64,000 bases of DNA from Marifrigoribacter sp047730175 (GCF_047730175.1 NZ_CP159833.1:1-64000); one strand, 5' to 3'. Positions 1 to 8,893 are shown, numbered from the stretch's first letter. Notes: generated by a model from the letters alone, not told the origin. A program made the numbers and translations.

Positions 1-100
1 TTTTTGTTCACATATTTGCAATGTTAAGAAATCTTTAAGTAACCAGATATTATCACTTTTCTTAATAGCATAAATAACTAACAACTCTTCAAATTAAACT
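1..100. other. dnaA upstream region
   Basis: Short AT-rich leader before dnaA. I looked for DnaA boxes of the TTATNCACA type on both strands and saw none, and there is no AT-rich 13-mer array, so nothing here supports an origin of replication. A near match to the Bacteroidota -7 element (CATATTTG, positions 12-19) is present but has no convincing -33 partner inside the window. The true promoter may lie upstream of position 1. Confidence 0.4.
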
Positions 101-1528
101 ATGAGCAAAACTGCTAACACGGTATGGAAAAACTGTCTTGACTTTATCGAAGACAACATTACCGCTCAAGCTTACAAAACTTGGTTTGAGCCAATAAAAG
201 CAGTTAAATTAACGGATGATGCACTAAGCATTCAAGTTCCTAGTAAATTTTTCTATGAATGGCTAGAAGAGCATTACGTTAAAATTTTAAAGGTAGCTCT
301 TACTAAAGAATTAGGAGAAAAAGCTAAGTTGGTCTACATTATTAAAATGGAGAACACTTATGGCAATAAAAAACCTTTTACTGAAAAAATTCCAAGCGCA
401 AATAGAGGCCATTTAAAATCTCAAGATGTTGATGTTCCTCTTAAAAATAAAAGCCCTGAATTAAAAAATCCATTTGTAATTCCAGGAATTAGAAATGTAA
501 AAATTGAATCTCAATTAAACCCAAATTATAATTTTGAAAGTTTCTTAGAAGGTGATTCAAATAGACTCGCTCGTTCCGCAGGAATGGCAGTTGCAAATAA
601 ACCTGGTGGAACCTCATTTAATCCATTATTAGTTTTTGGTGGCGTTGGTCTAGGTAAAACACATTTAGCACACGCTATTGGAGTTGAAATAAAAGATAAA
701 TATCCAGAAAAAACAGTGCTTTATATTTCTGCTGAAAAATTTACGCAACAATATATAGAATCTGTAAAAAAGAATAATAGAAACGATTTTATTCACTTCT
801 ATCAAATTATAGATATATTAATTGTAGATGACATTCAATTACTTTCTGGTAAAGCAGGAACACAAGATGTTTTCTTCCATATATTCAATCATTTACATCA
901 AAACGGAAAACAAGTGATCTTAACAAGTGATAAAGCACCTGTTGACATGATTGATATTGAACAACGTTTATTATCTCGTTTTAAATGGGGACTTTCAGCT
1001 GAATTAAATCATCCTGATTATGATACTCGCGTTGCTATAATTAAAAATAAGCTATACCGAGATGGAGTTGAAATGCCTGAAGAAATTGTTGAGTTTTTAG
1101 CGAATAATATTAAAACGAATATTAGAGAATTAGAAGGTGCTATTATTTCTTTAATCGCTCATTCTTCTTTCAATAAAAAAGAAATTACCATAGAGCTTGC
1201 AAGAAAGATTGTTGAAAATTATGTAAAACATACCAAAAGAGAAGTATCCATAGAATACATTCAGAAAGTGGTTAGTGAATATTTTCAAATGGATATTGAT
1301 ACACTCCAATCTAAAACAAGAAAACGTCATATTGTTCAAGCTAGACAATTAGCCATGTTTTTTGCTAAGAAATTCACAAAAGCATCTTTAGCTTCAATTG
1401 GATCTCAAATTGGACAACGTGATCATGCTACAGTACTGCACGCTTGCAAGACCGTAAATAATCTTTCTAGTACGGATAAACAATTCAGAAAATACGTAGA
1501 AGATTTAAATAAGAAACTTACTTTATAG
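101..1528 (+). CDS. dnaA: Chromosomal replication initiator protein DnaA
   Basis: DnaA is the AAA+ ATPase that binds origin DNA and loads the replicative helicase. The 475-residue length is normal. Seen directly: an N-terminal helicase-contact domain (about 1-85), a variable linker, Walker A GGVGLGKTH near residue 180, Walker B ILIVDDIQ near 244, an arginine-finger region around SRFKWG, and the C-terminal DNA-binding signature GQRDHATVLHA near 440. The ATG at 101 gives the conserved N-terminus with W-x-x-CLDFI. It is followed 34 bp later by a tyrosine phosphatase gene. As no DnaA boxes are visible nearby, the gene's position alone does not locate oriC. Confidence 0.97.
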   Translation: MSKTANTVWKNCLDFIEDNITAQAYKTWFEPIKAVKLTDDALSIQVPSKFFYEWLEEHYVKILKVALTKELGEKAKLVYIIKMENTYGNKKPFTEKIPSANRGHLKSQDVDVPLKNKSPELKNPFVIPGIRNVKIESQLNPNYNFESFLEGDSNRLARSAGMAVANKPGGTSFNPLLVFGGVGLGKTHLAHAIGVEIKDKYPEKTVLYISAEKFTQQYIESVKKNNRNDFIHFYQIIDILIVDDIQLLSGKAGTQDVFFHIFNHLHQNGKQVILTSDKAPVDMIDIEQRLLSRFKWGLSAELNHPDYDTRVAIIKNKLYRDGVEMPEEIVEFLANNIKTNIRELEGAIISLIAHSSFNKKEITIELARKIVENYVKHTKREVSIEYIQKVVSEYFQMDIDTLQSKTRKRHIVQARQLAMFFAKKFTKASLASIGSQIGQRDHATVLHACKTVNNLSSTDKQFRKYVEDLNKKLTL

Positions 1529-1562
1529 TAATTTCATTTTATAAATTGAAATACTTTAAAAT

Positions 1563-2015
1563 ATGAAAACAAAAGTTCTCATGGTCTGCTTAGGCAATAT
1601 ATGTCGTTCTCCTTTAGCGGAAGGCATATTGAAATCCAAAGTTGATGCTTCAAAAGTATTTGTTGATTCTGCAGGAACTGGACATTGGCATGTAGGTAAT
1701 CCTCCGGATCCTAGAAGTATAGGAGTGGCAAAAAAAAATGGTCTAAATATTTCAAATCAAAAAGGCAGACAATTTAATTCACAAGATTTTTCCATGTTCG
1801 ATTATATATTCGTAATGGATAATTCAAATTACGATAATGTTGTTAAATTAGCTCAATCTGAAAAAGACAAAACAAAGGTCCAACTTATTTTAGATGAATT
1901 ATTTCCTGGTGAAAATGTAGATGTTCCAGACCCCTATTATGGAGGAAATCAAGGTTTTGATCAAGTATACCAAATGCTGGATAAAGCTTGCGAAAAAATA
2001 GTGAATCGTCTTTAA
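1563..2015 (+). CDS. Low-molecular-weight protein tyrosine phosphatase
   Basis: Cytoplasmic phosphotyrosine phosphatase of the LMW-PTP/Wzb family. The P-loop CLGNICRSP starts at Cys9 (nucleophile) with Arg15, and the general-acid loop DPYYGG lies near residue 122, so both catalytic elements are intact. The length of 150 residues is typical. It lies 34 bp after dnaA on the same strand, probably co-transcribed. Members of this family dephosphorylate capsule tyrosine kinases in other bacteria, but no such kinase is encoded in this window, so a link to the capsule operon at 30-58 kb is only a possibility. Confidence 0.93.
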   Translation: MKTKVLMVCLGNICRSPLAEGILKSKVDASKVFVDSAGTGHWHVGNPPDPRSIGVAKKNGLNISNQKGRQFNSQDFSMFDYIFVMDNSNYDNVVKLAQSEKDKTKVQLILDELFPGENVDVPDPYYGGNQGFDQVYQMLDKACEKIVNRL

Positions 2016-2052
2016 GCTTTTATCAAAATGATTTTGTTACTTTAGTAAAAAA

Positions 2053-3441
2053 ATGAAAACTATGAAAAATTATATTCCAATTATTTTATTATTACTAGTT
2101 AGCACACTTTCATTTTCACAAACTGTGGATATTGAGTTATTTGCCGATGGACTATCAAGCCCCTTAGGTATTGAAAATGCTGGAGATGATCGCTTATTTG
2201 TTATTGAGCAAGATGGAGTAATTAAAATTATTAATCCTGATGGTTCAGTGAATCCTACCCCCTTTTTAGATATTGACAGTCAAATTTCGAGCGGTGGTGA
2301 AAGAGGTCTTTTAGGTCTTGATTTTCATCCTGATTATGCTAATAACGGTTACTTTTTTGTTAATTACACGAACAATTCTGGTAATACAGTTATTTCTAGG
2401 TTTAATGTAGATGCTGGGAATCCCGACTTAGGGGATGACAGTTCAGAATTAATATTAATGACGATTGCTCAGCCTTTTGGAAACCACAATGGTGGTAATG
2501 TCGCTTTTGGACCTGATGGCTTTTTATATATTGGTACAGGTGATGGAGGTAGCGGAGGTGATCCAGGTAATCGTGCACAAAATCCATTAGAATTATTAGG
2601 TAAAATGCTACGTATCGATGTTGATAACCCAGGAGGTGGAGAAAATTATGGAATCCCTGTAGACAATCCTTATGTAGGAAATCCTGAAGGTCGTGATGAG
2701 ATTTGGGCTATTGGCTTAAGAAACCCTTGGAGATATACTTTTGATGAAACCACTGGAGATTTATGGATTGGAGATGTGGGTCAAAATGCATTTGAAGAAA
2801 TAAACCGTGTACACTCTACAGAAGCCGATCTTAACTATGGATGGCGTTGTTATGAAGGAGATGATCCTTTCAATACAGCAGGATGTGTTCCAATGTCTGA
2901 AATGACTTTTCCTGTAGCAGTATTCCCGATACCTGAGTGCTTTTGTAATGTGGTAGGTGGATATGTATATAGAGGAACAATGTACTCCGATATTGCAGGC
3001 GTTTATATTTTTGCAACCACAGGAAATGGTGATATTCAATATTTAGATGGAACAGAGAACATTGTCAATCTTGGTGATTATGGTGGAATCTGGGTTTCAT
3101 TTGGAGAAGACATTAATAAGGAACTATATATCGTAGATATCCAAGGAAGTATTTATAAGGTTCAAGGAGGAGTGTTAGCTAATCCAGATTTTGATCTAGC
3201 AAACCAATTAACTTTATCTCCTAATCCAGCTTCAGAAAGTCTACAAGTAAGCCTTACTAACAATAATATAATAAGTTCTATTTCAATAATGGACTTAAAA
3301 GGAAGTATTCTTTATACTGAAAAAAACATATCACTTTCTGAAAAACAAATCCCAATTAGTCACCTTAGTGACGGTGTTTATTTAGTAAAAACTACAATAG
3401 AAAGCGGACAATCTATTATTAAGAAATTAGTTGTTAAATAA
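2053..3441 (+). CDS. Secreted PQQ-type sugar dehydrogenase (GSDH family) with type IX sorting domain
   Basis: Predicted secreted six-bladed beta-propeller of the glucose/sorbosone dehydrogenase family. Seen: a signal peptide (MKNYIPIILLLLVSTLSFSQ, from the second Met), propeller motifs such as GERGLLGLDFHPDY, GNHNGGN, DGFLYIGTGDGG and GLRNPWRYTFD over residues 25-340, then a C-terminal domain of about 75 residues beginning LSPNPASESL and ending IIKKLVVK, the type A sorting signal of the type IX secretion system. The start could be 2053 or 2062; 2062 places Met directly before the hydrophobic segment. Substrate and cofactor are inferred from the family only. It separates the phosphatase and methyltransferase genes and is probably a later insertion. 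Confidence 0.88.
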   Translation: MKTMKNYIPIILLLLVSTLSFSQTVDIELFADGLSSPLGIENAGDDRLFVIEQDGVIKIINPDGSVNPTPFLDIDSQISSGGERGLLGLDFHPDYANNGYFFVNYTNNSGNTVISRFNVDAGNPDLGDDSSELILMTIAQPFGNHNGGNVAFGPDGFLYIGTGDGGSGGDPGNRAQNPLELLGKMLRIDVDNPGGGENYGIPVDNPYVGNPEGRDEIWAIGLRNPWRYTFDETTGDLWIGDVGQNAFEEINRVHSTEADLNYGWRCYEGDDPFNTAGCVPMSEMTFPVAVFPIPECFCNVVGGYVYRGTMYSDIAGVYIFATTGNGDIQYLDGTENIVNLGDYGGIWVSFGEDINKELYIVDIQGSIYKVQGGVLANPDFDLANQLTLSPNPASESLQVSLTNNNIISSISIMDLKGSILYTEKNISLSEKQIPISHLSDGVYLVKTTIESGQSIIKKLVVK

Positions 3442-3447
3442 ATTTGA

Positions 3448-4161
3448 ATGCAACCTGAAAGAGGTAAACTTTATTTAATACCATGTACATTAGGTGATAC
3501 TTCCCCCTTGGAAGTATTGCCTTTATTGGTTAAAAAAGCAATCGAAAATATAGATTACTATATTGTAGAACACGAAAAGAATGCCCGTAGGTTTATTAAA
3601 AGCATTGCACCTAAAAAAGCGCAATCTGATTTAGATATTAATCAGATTAATAAATTTACCAATGAAATTGAAATTCCAGAAATGCTGGAACCCTGTTTTG
3701 AGGGGAAAGATGTTGGTGTCATTTCAGATGCTGGATGTCCGGGAATTGCCGACCCTGGAGCCTTAATAGTTCAACAGGCGCATTTAAAAGGAATTAAAGT
3801 TGTTCCTTTAGTTGGCCCCTCCTCTATTCTTTTAGCAATGATGGCTAGTGGATTTAATGGTCAAAATTTTGCTTTTAATGGGTATTTACCCATTGACAAA
3901 GCAGAACGAAAAATTGAACTTAAACGCCTAGAAAAGCTATCTATAGAATATAATCAATCTCAATCTTTTATTGAAACACCTTATCGTAATAATCAAATGC
4001 TAGAAAGTTTAAAAATAGCATTGCATCATCAAACAAAATTATGTGTTGCTTGTGATATTACATTGCCTACTGAATATATTAGAACGAATACAATAGAAGA
4101 ATGGAAAAAAGTAAAGGTGGACCTTCATAAAAGACCCACCTTATTTATTATTCAAAAATAA
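3448..4161 (+). CDS. RsmI-like SAM-dependent methyltransferase (short form)
   Basis: Belongs to the tetrapyrrole methylase fold group that includes RsmI, the enzyme that 2'-O-methylates C1402 of 16S rRNA. Seen: an N-terminal strand GKLYLIPCTLGD, the SAM-loop region VGVISDAGCPGIADPGA near residues 90-107, and VVPLVGPSSILLAMMASG. At 237 residues it lacks the roughly 45-residue C-terminal tail of canonical RsmI, and TPIGN is replaced by CTLGD. It may therefore be a paralogue with another substrate, as is common in this phylum. It starts 7 bp after the preceding gene and ends convergent to the next one. Confidence 0.82.
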   Translation: MQPERGKLYLIPCTLGDTSPLEVLPLLVKKAIENIDYYIVEHEKNARRFIKSIAPKKAQSDLDINQINKFTNEIEIPEMLEPCFEGKDVGVISDAGCPGIADPGALIVQQAHLKGIKVVPLVGPSSILLAMMASGFNGQNFAFNGYLPIDKAERKIELKRLEKLSIEYNQSQSFIETPYRNNQMLESLKIALHHQTKLCVACDITLPTEYIRTNTIEEWKKVKVDLHKRPTLFIIQK

Positions 4162-4167
4162 TTTATA

Positions 4168-4812
4168 TTATAATACTGTAGCTTTCTTATTTGCTATTAC
4201 AAATGAAGTGTCATAGCCTGAGAATTTTTTAAGATAGTATCCAATAGAAGTTCCAAAAGCATCACTAAAGCTATTCATTCCACCACTTCTTAAATAAATT
4301 TTTACATTTCCAGCACCACCTAAATGTGCCGCTGCTAAAATTCCAGATTCTGTGATTTTCACTCCATGTATATAAGTGCCTACATAACGTTTAATATCAC
4401 GTCTTAAAATCCATTTATTTCGTGCTGCATATGCAGTAAAAGCTTGTTCTTGTAACTTTGTGTCTTCCAAGAAATAGCTTGAATCATGAATACCAATCAT
4501 CTTAAGAGTTCCTTTCCCAAATTGGTATTTGCCCATATAACCATATTCATTAGTAACGGAATAATCTCCTCTTGACTCTTTAAATCCAACAGCTTCTTTA
4601 AATCCCACATAAGATTTTCCAAGAAAAAGATGGTAATCAGGTAAGTCTAATATAAAAGTATCTACTTCATTTTCGTTAGGCACATCATAGCAAAGCTCCA
4701 AATCATTCATTTGGTACTGTGATAAATCTGCTTCTACCTTGTTAGAAAAACCTGTCATAATACCTAGCAAAATAACAAGTAAAAAACTAATTTGTAGTAT
4801 GTTACGTTTCAT
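4168..4812 (-). CDS. Periplasmic lysozyme-like / peptidoglycan-associated protein
   Basis: A 214-residue exported protein with an N-terminal hydrophobic segment (residues 4-24). The middle, around ESRGDYSVTNEYGYMGKYQFG, resembles the catalytic region of transglycosylase or lysozyme-like domains: a Glu followed some 15 residues later by a G-x-YQFG stretch. The end, ILAAAHLGGAGNVKIYLRSGG, fits the same fold. I infer peptidoglycan binding or cleavage but did not recognise a specific named family. The gene is convergent with the methyltransferase, leaving 6 bp between the stops. A -7-like element lies 48 bp upstream. Confidence 0.6.
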   Translation of the reverse strand: MKRNILQISFLLVILLGIMTGFSNKVEADLSQYQMNDLELCYDVPNENEVDTFILDLPDYHLFLGKSYVGFKEAVGFKESRGDYSVTNEYGYMGKYQFGKGTLKMIGIHDSSYFLEDTKLQEQAFTAYAARNKWILRRDIKRYVGTYIHGVKITESGILAAAHLGGAGNVKIYLRSGGMNSFSDAFGTSIGYYLKKFSGYDTSFVIANKKATVL

Positions 4813-4859
4813 TTTATTTAAATTTAAAGAGAATTCCTGTCTCTTTTTTTTTCAGTGCG

Positions 4860-4867
4860 CAAATATA
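4860..4867 (-). promoter_or_regulatory. Candidate -7 element (TATATTTG) for the lysozyme-like gene
   Basis: On the minus strand TATATTTG matches the Bacteroidota -7 consensus TAnnTTTG perfectly, 48 bp before the start codon. No TTG is found at the expected 19-bp spacing, so this is a one-sided match. Confidence 0.4.
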
Positions 4868-4879
4868 CAACCTTTTTCA

Positions 4880-4999
4880 ATTATATGATTAATAGACTGT
4901 TAAATATTTCTTAATCAAATACTTGATGCGAATAGCATCTAATTCTGGGTCAAAATTAATACTAGGGGTAAGGGAGAGAAATGATATTAATCATATAAT
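4880..4999. repeat. 14-bp perfect inverted repeat with 92-bp spacer
   Basis: ATTATATGATTAAT at 4880-4893 is the exact reverse complement of 4986-4999. The arms flank most of the gap between the lysozyme-like gene and mltG. A small 5-bp hairpin (GATGC / GCATC, 4925-4939) sits inside. The arms are AT-only apart from one base pair, so chance is possible. Nothing else is recognisable in this 212-bp gap. Confidence 0.5.
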
Positions 5000-5024
5000 A
5001 AATAAGCAGCTTTTAATTATAAAA

Positions 5025-6068
5025 CTATCTGTTTACACCTTGATTATTTATCCAACGAACATATTCTTGACGGTTTCTATTATGTTGCGCAAATGTTTTA
5101 GCAAATTTATGATATCCAAAATCCACAACGTTTGCTACAAAATAAAAATAATTATGGTTTTCATAATTTAACACAGCATCTATAGATGTTATATCTGGCA
5201 TTGTTATGGGACCAGGCGGTAATCCTATATTTTTATAGGTATTATAAGGTGAGTCTATTTCCAAATCTTTATACAATACTCTTTTAATCTCCTGATCAAA
5301 ATTATTCTCAGTTAATTTTTTAGCATAAATAACAGTAGGATCTGCTTGAAGTAACATACTTCTTTTTATTCGGTTTATATAAACCCCTGCGACACGTTTG
5401 CGTTCATCAACTTTAGCTGTTTCCTTTTGAACAATTGCTGCTAATGATATAACTTCACCTGCAGTCATTCCTATAGCACTAGCTTTTTGCTGTCTTGAAT
5501 CATTCCAAAAGCGATTGTATTCTTTTTGCATTTTGTCACAAAAACCTTTAGCAGTAATATTCCAATATACTTCATAGGTGTTTGGAATAAATAGTGAAAG
5601 TACATTTTGTTTATTTAAATCATTCTTAGCTAAAAAATCAGCTGCTATCATTGCATTCAAAATTGCTAAACTGTCTATTTCAATTTGCCTAGAAAGATGT
5701 CCTGCTAAGTTTTCTATTCTTTCCTGATTATTAAACTTTACTTTTACAGGAGTGTTATTAGTGCGTATTGTATTTACAATATCATTATTGTTCATTCCTT
5801 TTTTAATCACATAATGACCTGGCTTTATATTTGCTGGATATTTTTTTCTGTTTGCTACTGCTTCAAAAGATATATCGTCTTTCAGCAAAGGATGTAATTC
5901 CGCTAAAACTTCTTTAAAATCAGCGTTAGTGGGAATATAAATATGTGCTTCTTCATTATTAAAGGCAGTATTTGGTATAAATACCGCATTATAAACATAA
6001 TATGAAAAAGCTGCCATACCTATTAATCCTAAAAGCAATATGCTAACTACTATTTTTTTAATGTACAT
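5025..6068 (-). CDS. mltG: Endolytic murein transglycosylase MltG
   Basis: MltG cleaves nascent glycan strands at the inner membrane and terminates their elongation. Seen: one N-terminal membrane anchor (residues 6-28), a LysM-like region up to about 100, then the YceG catalytic region with AAIVQKETAKVDERKRVAGV, the Glu in QKET being the expected catalytic residue, and VYINRIKRSMLLQADPTVIY. The 347-residue length is typical. It overlaps the upstream acetyltransferase gene by 11 bp and closes a dapF-GNAT-mltG operon that combines cell-wall precursor synthesis and wall remodelling. Confidence 0.93.
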   Translation of the reverse strand: MYIKKIVVSILLLGLIGMAAFSYYVYNAVFIPNTAFNNEEAHIYIPTNADFKEVLAELHPLLKDDISFEAVANRKKYPANIKPGHYVIKKGMNNNDIVNTIRTNNTPVKVKFNNQERIENLAGHLSRQIEIDSLAILNAMIAADFLAKNDLNKQNVLSLFIPNTYEVYWNITAKGFCDKMQKEYNRFWNDSRQQKASAIGMTAGEVISLAAIVQKETAKVDERKRVAGVYINRIKRSMLLQADPTVIYAKKLTENNFDQEIKRVLYKDLEIDSPYNTYKNIGLPPGPITMPDITSIDAVLNYENHNYFYFVANVVDFGYHKFAKTFAQHNRNRQEYVRWINNQGVNR

Positions 6069-6591
6069 TATTAATTAATTGATATAAAATTTCATTTTTA
6101 TAAGCTCCTTGTATAAAAAGCCAATCTTTCTTCACTCCTACGCTACTAAACCCAGCCTTTTCAAAAAGTTGAATACTTGCCAAATTACTTTCCGTAATAT
6201 TAGCGAACACTGTTCTAACATTTAAATGCTGAAAAACATAGCCTGTCAATAATTCTAAAGATTGTAAGGCATATCCTTTTTGTTTTTCTTCTTCTGAAAA
6301 AATTACTAATCCAATACCAATTCTATGATGTTTTGGTTCAAACTCAAATAAATCGATACAACCAATTGGTTTTTTGGATTCTTTTTTACAGATGACTAAG
6401 CGAAGTTGTTTAATATCGAAAATATCACGATGTGAATTTTCTAAGTATTGAGATAATATGAATTTTGAAAATGGTGTAGAAGTATTACTGACTTCCCAAA
6501 GAGATTCATCATTTTCTACTTTAAATAAAAAATCTAAATCGGTGGGCTCTAAGGCTCTTAAATATATGTTAGCTCCAAATAATGTTTTCAT
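6058..6591 (-). CDS. GNAT-family N-acetyltransferase
   Basis: Acetyl-CoA-dependent N-acetyltransferase of the RimJ/RimL-like group. Seen: the opening segment IYLRALEPTDLDFLFKVEND, the central strand KPIGCIDLFEFEP and motif A-like HHRIGIGLVIFSEEEKQKGYA for CoA binding, then LFEKAGFSSVG near the end. I chose the ATG at 6591 rather than 6597 because its ATGA overlap with the dapF stop (6588-6590) implies translational coupling, giving 177 residues. The substrate is unknown. It lies between dapF and mltG. Confidence 0.88.
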   Translation of the reverse strand: MKTLFGANIYLRALEPTDLDFLFKVENDESLWEVSNTSTPFSKFILSQYLENSHRDIFDIKQLRLVICKKESKKPIGCIDLFEFEPKHHRIGIGLVIFSEEEKQKGYALQSLELLTGYVFQHLNVRTVFANITESNLASIQLFEKAGFSSVGVKKDWLFIQGAYKNEILYQLINNVH

Positions 6592-7361
6592 TGCCATACT
6601 CCTTTAAAAACTTGTTGTGCTGGACCTGAAAGATAAATTGAAGTATATTTTTCATTCTCTTTTATAAATCGAACTTCAAGAATACCCCCTTCAGTATGCA
6701 ATGTTATATTGTTAGCGATGGTTTTATTTGTTTCATACATTGCTATTGCTACAGCTGTTACTCCAGTACCACAAGATAAAGTTTCATCTTCAACACCTCG
6801 CTCATAGGTTCTAACTCTAAAATCTTGGTCATTTAATTGATACACAAAGTTAACATTTGCCCCTTCATTTCCGTAGGTTTTAAAACGAACCCACTCCCCT
6901 TTCTCTTTTACAGGAAAGTTGACTAAATCATCAACCATCTCTACATGATGTGGAGAGCCTGTATTCATAAATGTAAAATTTTCACCTTTTTTAATTTCTG
7001 AAACATCGTTCATTTTTAGTGAAATCAAATCGTTTTTAATAAAAGCTTCATGTATTCCATCAGAAGCCTCAAACACTGTTTTATTTTTAATGACGTTTAA
7101 ATAGTTAGCGAAATGTACCATACATCTTCCTCCATTACCACACATAGAGCCTAAATATCCATCTGCATTGTAATAGACCATTTTGAAGTCTAAATCGTCA
7201 TGGTTTTCAAATAATAACAATCCATCAGCTCCAATACCAAACCTACGGTCGCACATTTGCGCTATCGTTTTAGTATCTTCTTTCGGAAACAATAACGTTC
7301 TATTGTCTATTATAATAAAATCATTCCCGGTTCCTTGATATTTATAAAAAGTGAATTGCAT
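6588..7361 (-). CDS. dapF: Diaminopimelate epimerase
   Basis: Converts LL- to meso-diaminopimelate for peptidoglycan and lysine synthesis by a two-cysteine, cofactor-free mechanism. Both catalytic cysteines are present: Cys74 in GSMCGNGGRC and Cys197 in ETLSCGTGVTA (numbering from the start chosen here). The N-terminus MQFTFYKYQGTGNDF is the family's conserved opening, so the start is at 7361 and not at an in-frame codon 24 bp upstream. Length 257 residues. A strong promoter match ends only 6 nt before this ATG, suggesting a leaderless mRNA. Confidence 0.96.
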   Translation of the reverse strand: MQFTFYKYQGTGNDFIIIDNRTLLFPKEDTKTIAQMCDRRFGIGADGLLLFENHDDLDFKMVYYNADGYLGSMCGNGGRCMVHFANYLNVIKNKTVFEASDGIHEAFIKNDLISLKMNDVSEIKKGENFTFMNTGSPHHVEMVDDLVNFPVKEKGEWVRFKTYGNEGANVNFVYQLNDQDFRVRTYERGVEDETLSCGTGVTAVAIAMYETNKTIANNITLHTEGGILEVRFIKENEKYTSIYLSGPAQQVFKGVWQ

Positions 7362-7367
7362 GAAGAA

Positions 7368-7396
7368 CAAATGTACTAAAAGCAAAGAGTTAACAA
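7368..7396 (-). promoter_or_regulatory. dapF promoter, TTG-N18-TACATTTG
   Basis: On the minus strand TTG (7394-7396) and TACATTTG (7368-7375) are separated by 18 bp, close to the Bacteroidota consensus TTG-N19-TAnnTTTG. The expected transcription start, a few bases after the -7 element, coincides with the dapF ATG at 7361. Confidence 0.65.
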
Positions 7397-7495
7397 AATG
7401 TTTTTATGATGTTAAATACGAGTTAAAGTGTTTTACCTACATACTAATAATCTCCAATTTGATGTTATCAATGTATTATCTAAAAATTAAAAACT

Positions 7496-8893
7496 ATGAA
7501 ACAAATATTTCGTTTATTATTAGTAGCTATTATTGCTGGTACTGTTACACTAGGAGGGTACAAATACTTTTTAGAACCAGAATATGCAACTGTTGTTATG
7601 ACACAAAGTGAAACTTCATCTTTTATACCTACAAGTTATAAAAGCCCAACTTTAAATAGCTCCAATATAGATTTCACAGACGCAGCAGAAAAAACAGTAC
7701 ATGCTGTAGTACATGTTAAAAATACAACCATTAGCCAACAACCAACTTCACTCAGGGAATACTTTTCTGGAGGAGGAAGAGCTAGAGCAATGATAGGATC
7801 AGGAAGTGGAGTGATTATTTCTCCCGATGGTTATATAATAACGAACAATCATGTAATTGATAATTCTACTCAGCTTGAAGTTACATTAAACAATAATAAA
7901 ACGTATACTGCTGTATTGGTTGGGACAGACCCAAAAACTGATATTGCTTTAATTAAAGTTGAGCCAGATGTTGAATTACCTTATATTCCTTTTGGAGATT
8001 CTAATGAATTAAAAATTGGAGAATGGGTGTTAGCCGTCGGTAATCCTTTCAACCTCACTTCTACTGTTACTGCAGGAATTGTAAGCGCTAAAGCACGTGA
8101 TTTAAATGAATTTGACGGGAATCCTCAGTCGTTTATACAAACGGATGCTGCAGTAAACAAAGGAAATAGCGGAGGTGCTTTAGTAAACACGAGTGGTGAG
8201 TTGATTGGAATTAATACTGCGATCACTTCTGAAACAGGAACTTATGTAGGATATTCATTTGCAGTGCCTTCAAATAATGCGCGTAAAGTAATTGAAGACA
8301 TCATGGAGTTTGGCGATGTTCAACGTGGCATATTAGGAATTACAGGAAGAAACCTAAATTCAGAATTTGCAAATAATATGGGCATCAATGAAACCGAAGG
8401 AGTGTTTGTTAACGGTATTGAAAAAGGTAGCGGAGCAGATAAAAGTGGAATTGAAAAAGGTGATATAATTAAAGAAGTTGACGGAATTAGAATTGGTAAA
8501 TTTTCAGATTTAGTTGGCTATTTAGGTTCTAAACGCCCTAATGATGAAGTACAGGTCACCTTACTAAGGAATGGTGAAAAAAGAAATATTCCAGTAACTT
8601 TAGTTAAACTAGAAACATACGAATTAGAAGACCTAGGTTTAGAGATTAAAAATGCCGCTAAAAGCGAATTAAAAAATCTTGATTTAACATATGGAGTTAA
8701 AGTAAATAGGGCCCTAACAAGAGATATAGAACAATACAATTTAGCGGGTGTCATCATTTTTAAAATTAATGATAAAAAAGTTTCTTCTATTAATGATGCA
8801 CAAAGAATTATGGATTCACGTCATAAAAATGATCCGATTAAAATTACATTTATTGATCAGCAAGGAGAAATGAATAGTTTTATTTTCAGATAA
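7496..8893 (+). CDS. HtrA/DegP-family periplasmic serine protease
   Basis: Periplasmic trypsin-like protease for quality control of envelope proteins. The full triad is visible: His119 in NNHVID, Asp149 in PKTDIALI and Ser225 in GNSGGAL. An N-terminal hydrophobic segment (residues 5-24) acts as anchor or signal. After the protease domain come a PDZ domain with ILGITGRNL and GVFVNGIEKGSGADKSGIEKGD (two stretches around residues 280-325) and a degenerate second PDZ to the end. The length of 465 residues is normal. It is divergent from dapF and followed by a clear terminator. Confidence 0.94.
   Translation: MKQIFRLLLVAIIAGTVTLGGYKYFLEPEYATVVMTQSETSSFIPTSYKSPTLNSSNIDFTDAAEKTVHAVVHVKNTTISQQPTSLREYFSGGGRARAMIGSGSGVIISPDGYIITNNHVIDNSTQLEVTLNNNKTYTAVLVGTDPKTDIALIKVEPDVELPYIPFGDSNELKIGEWVLAVGNPFNLTSTVTAGIVSAKARDLNEFDGNPQSFIQTDAAVNKGNSGGALVNTSGELIGINTAITSETGTYVGYSFAVPSNNARKVIEDIMEFGDVQRGILGITGRNLNSEFANNMGINETEGVFVNGIEKGSGADKSGIEKGDIIKEVDGIRIGKFSDLVGYLGSKRPNDEVQVTLLRNGEKRNIPVTLVKLETYELEDLGLEIKNAAKSELKNLDLTYGVKVNRALTRDIEQYNLAGVIIFKINDKKVSSINDAQRIMDSRHKNDPIKITFIDQQGEMNSFIFR

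Noticed and set aside
1..100. Origin of replication next to dnaA
   Set aside because: No DnaA-box consensus or unwinding-element array was found in the available upstream sequence.
4923..5171. An 82-codon plus-strand frame over the mltG end
   Set aside because: It is mostly antisense to the conserved catalytic part of mltG and shows no protein features.
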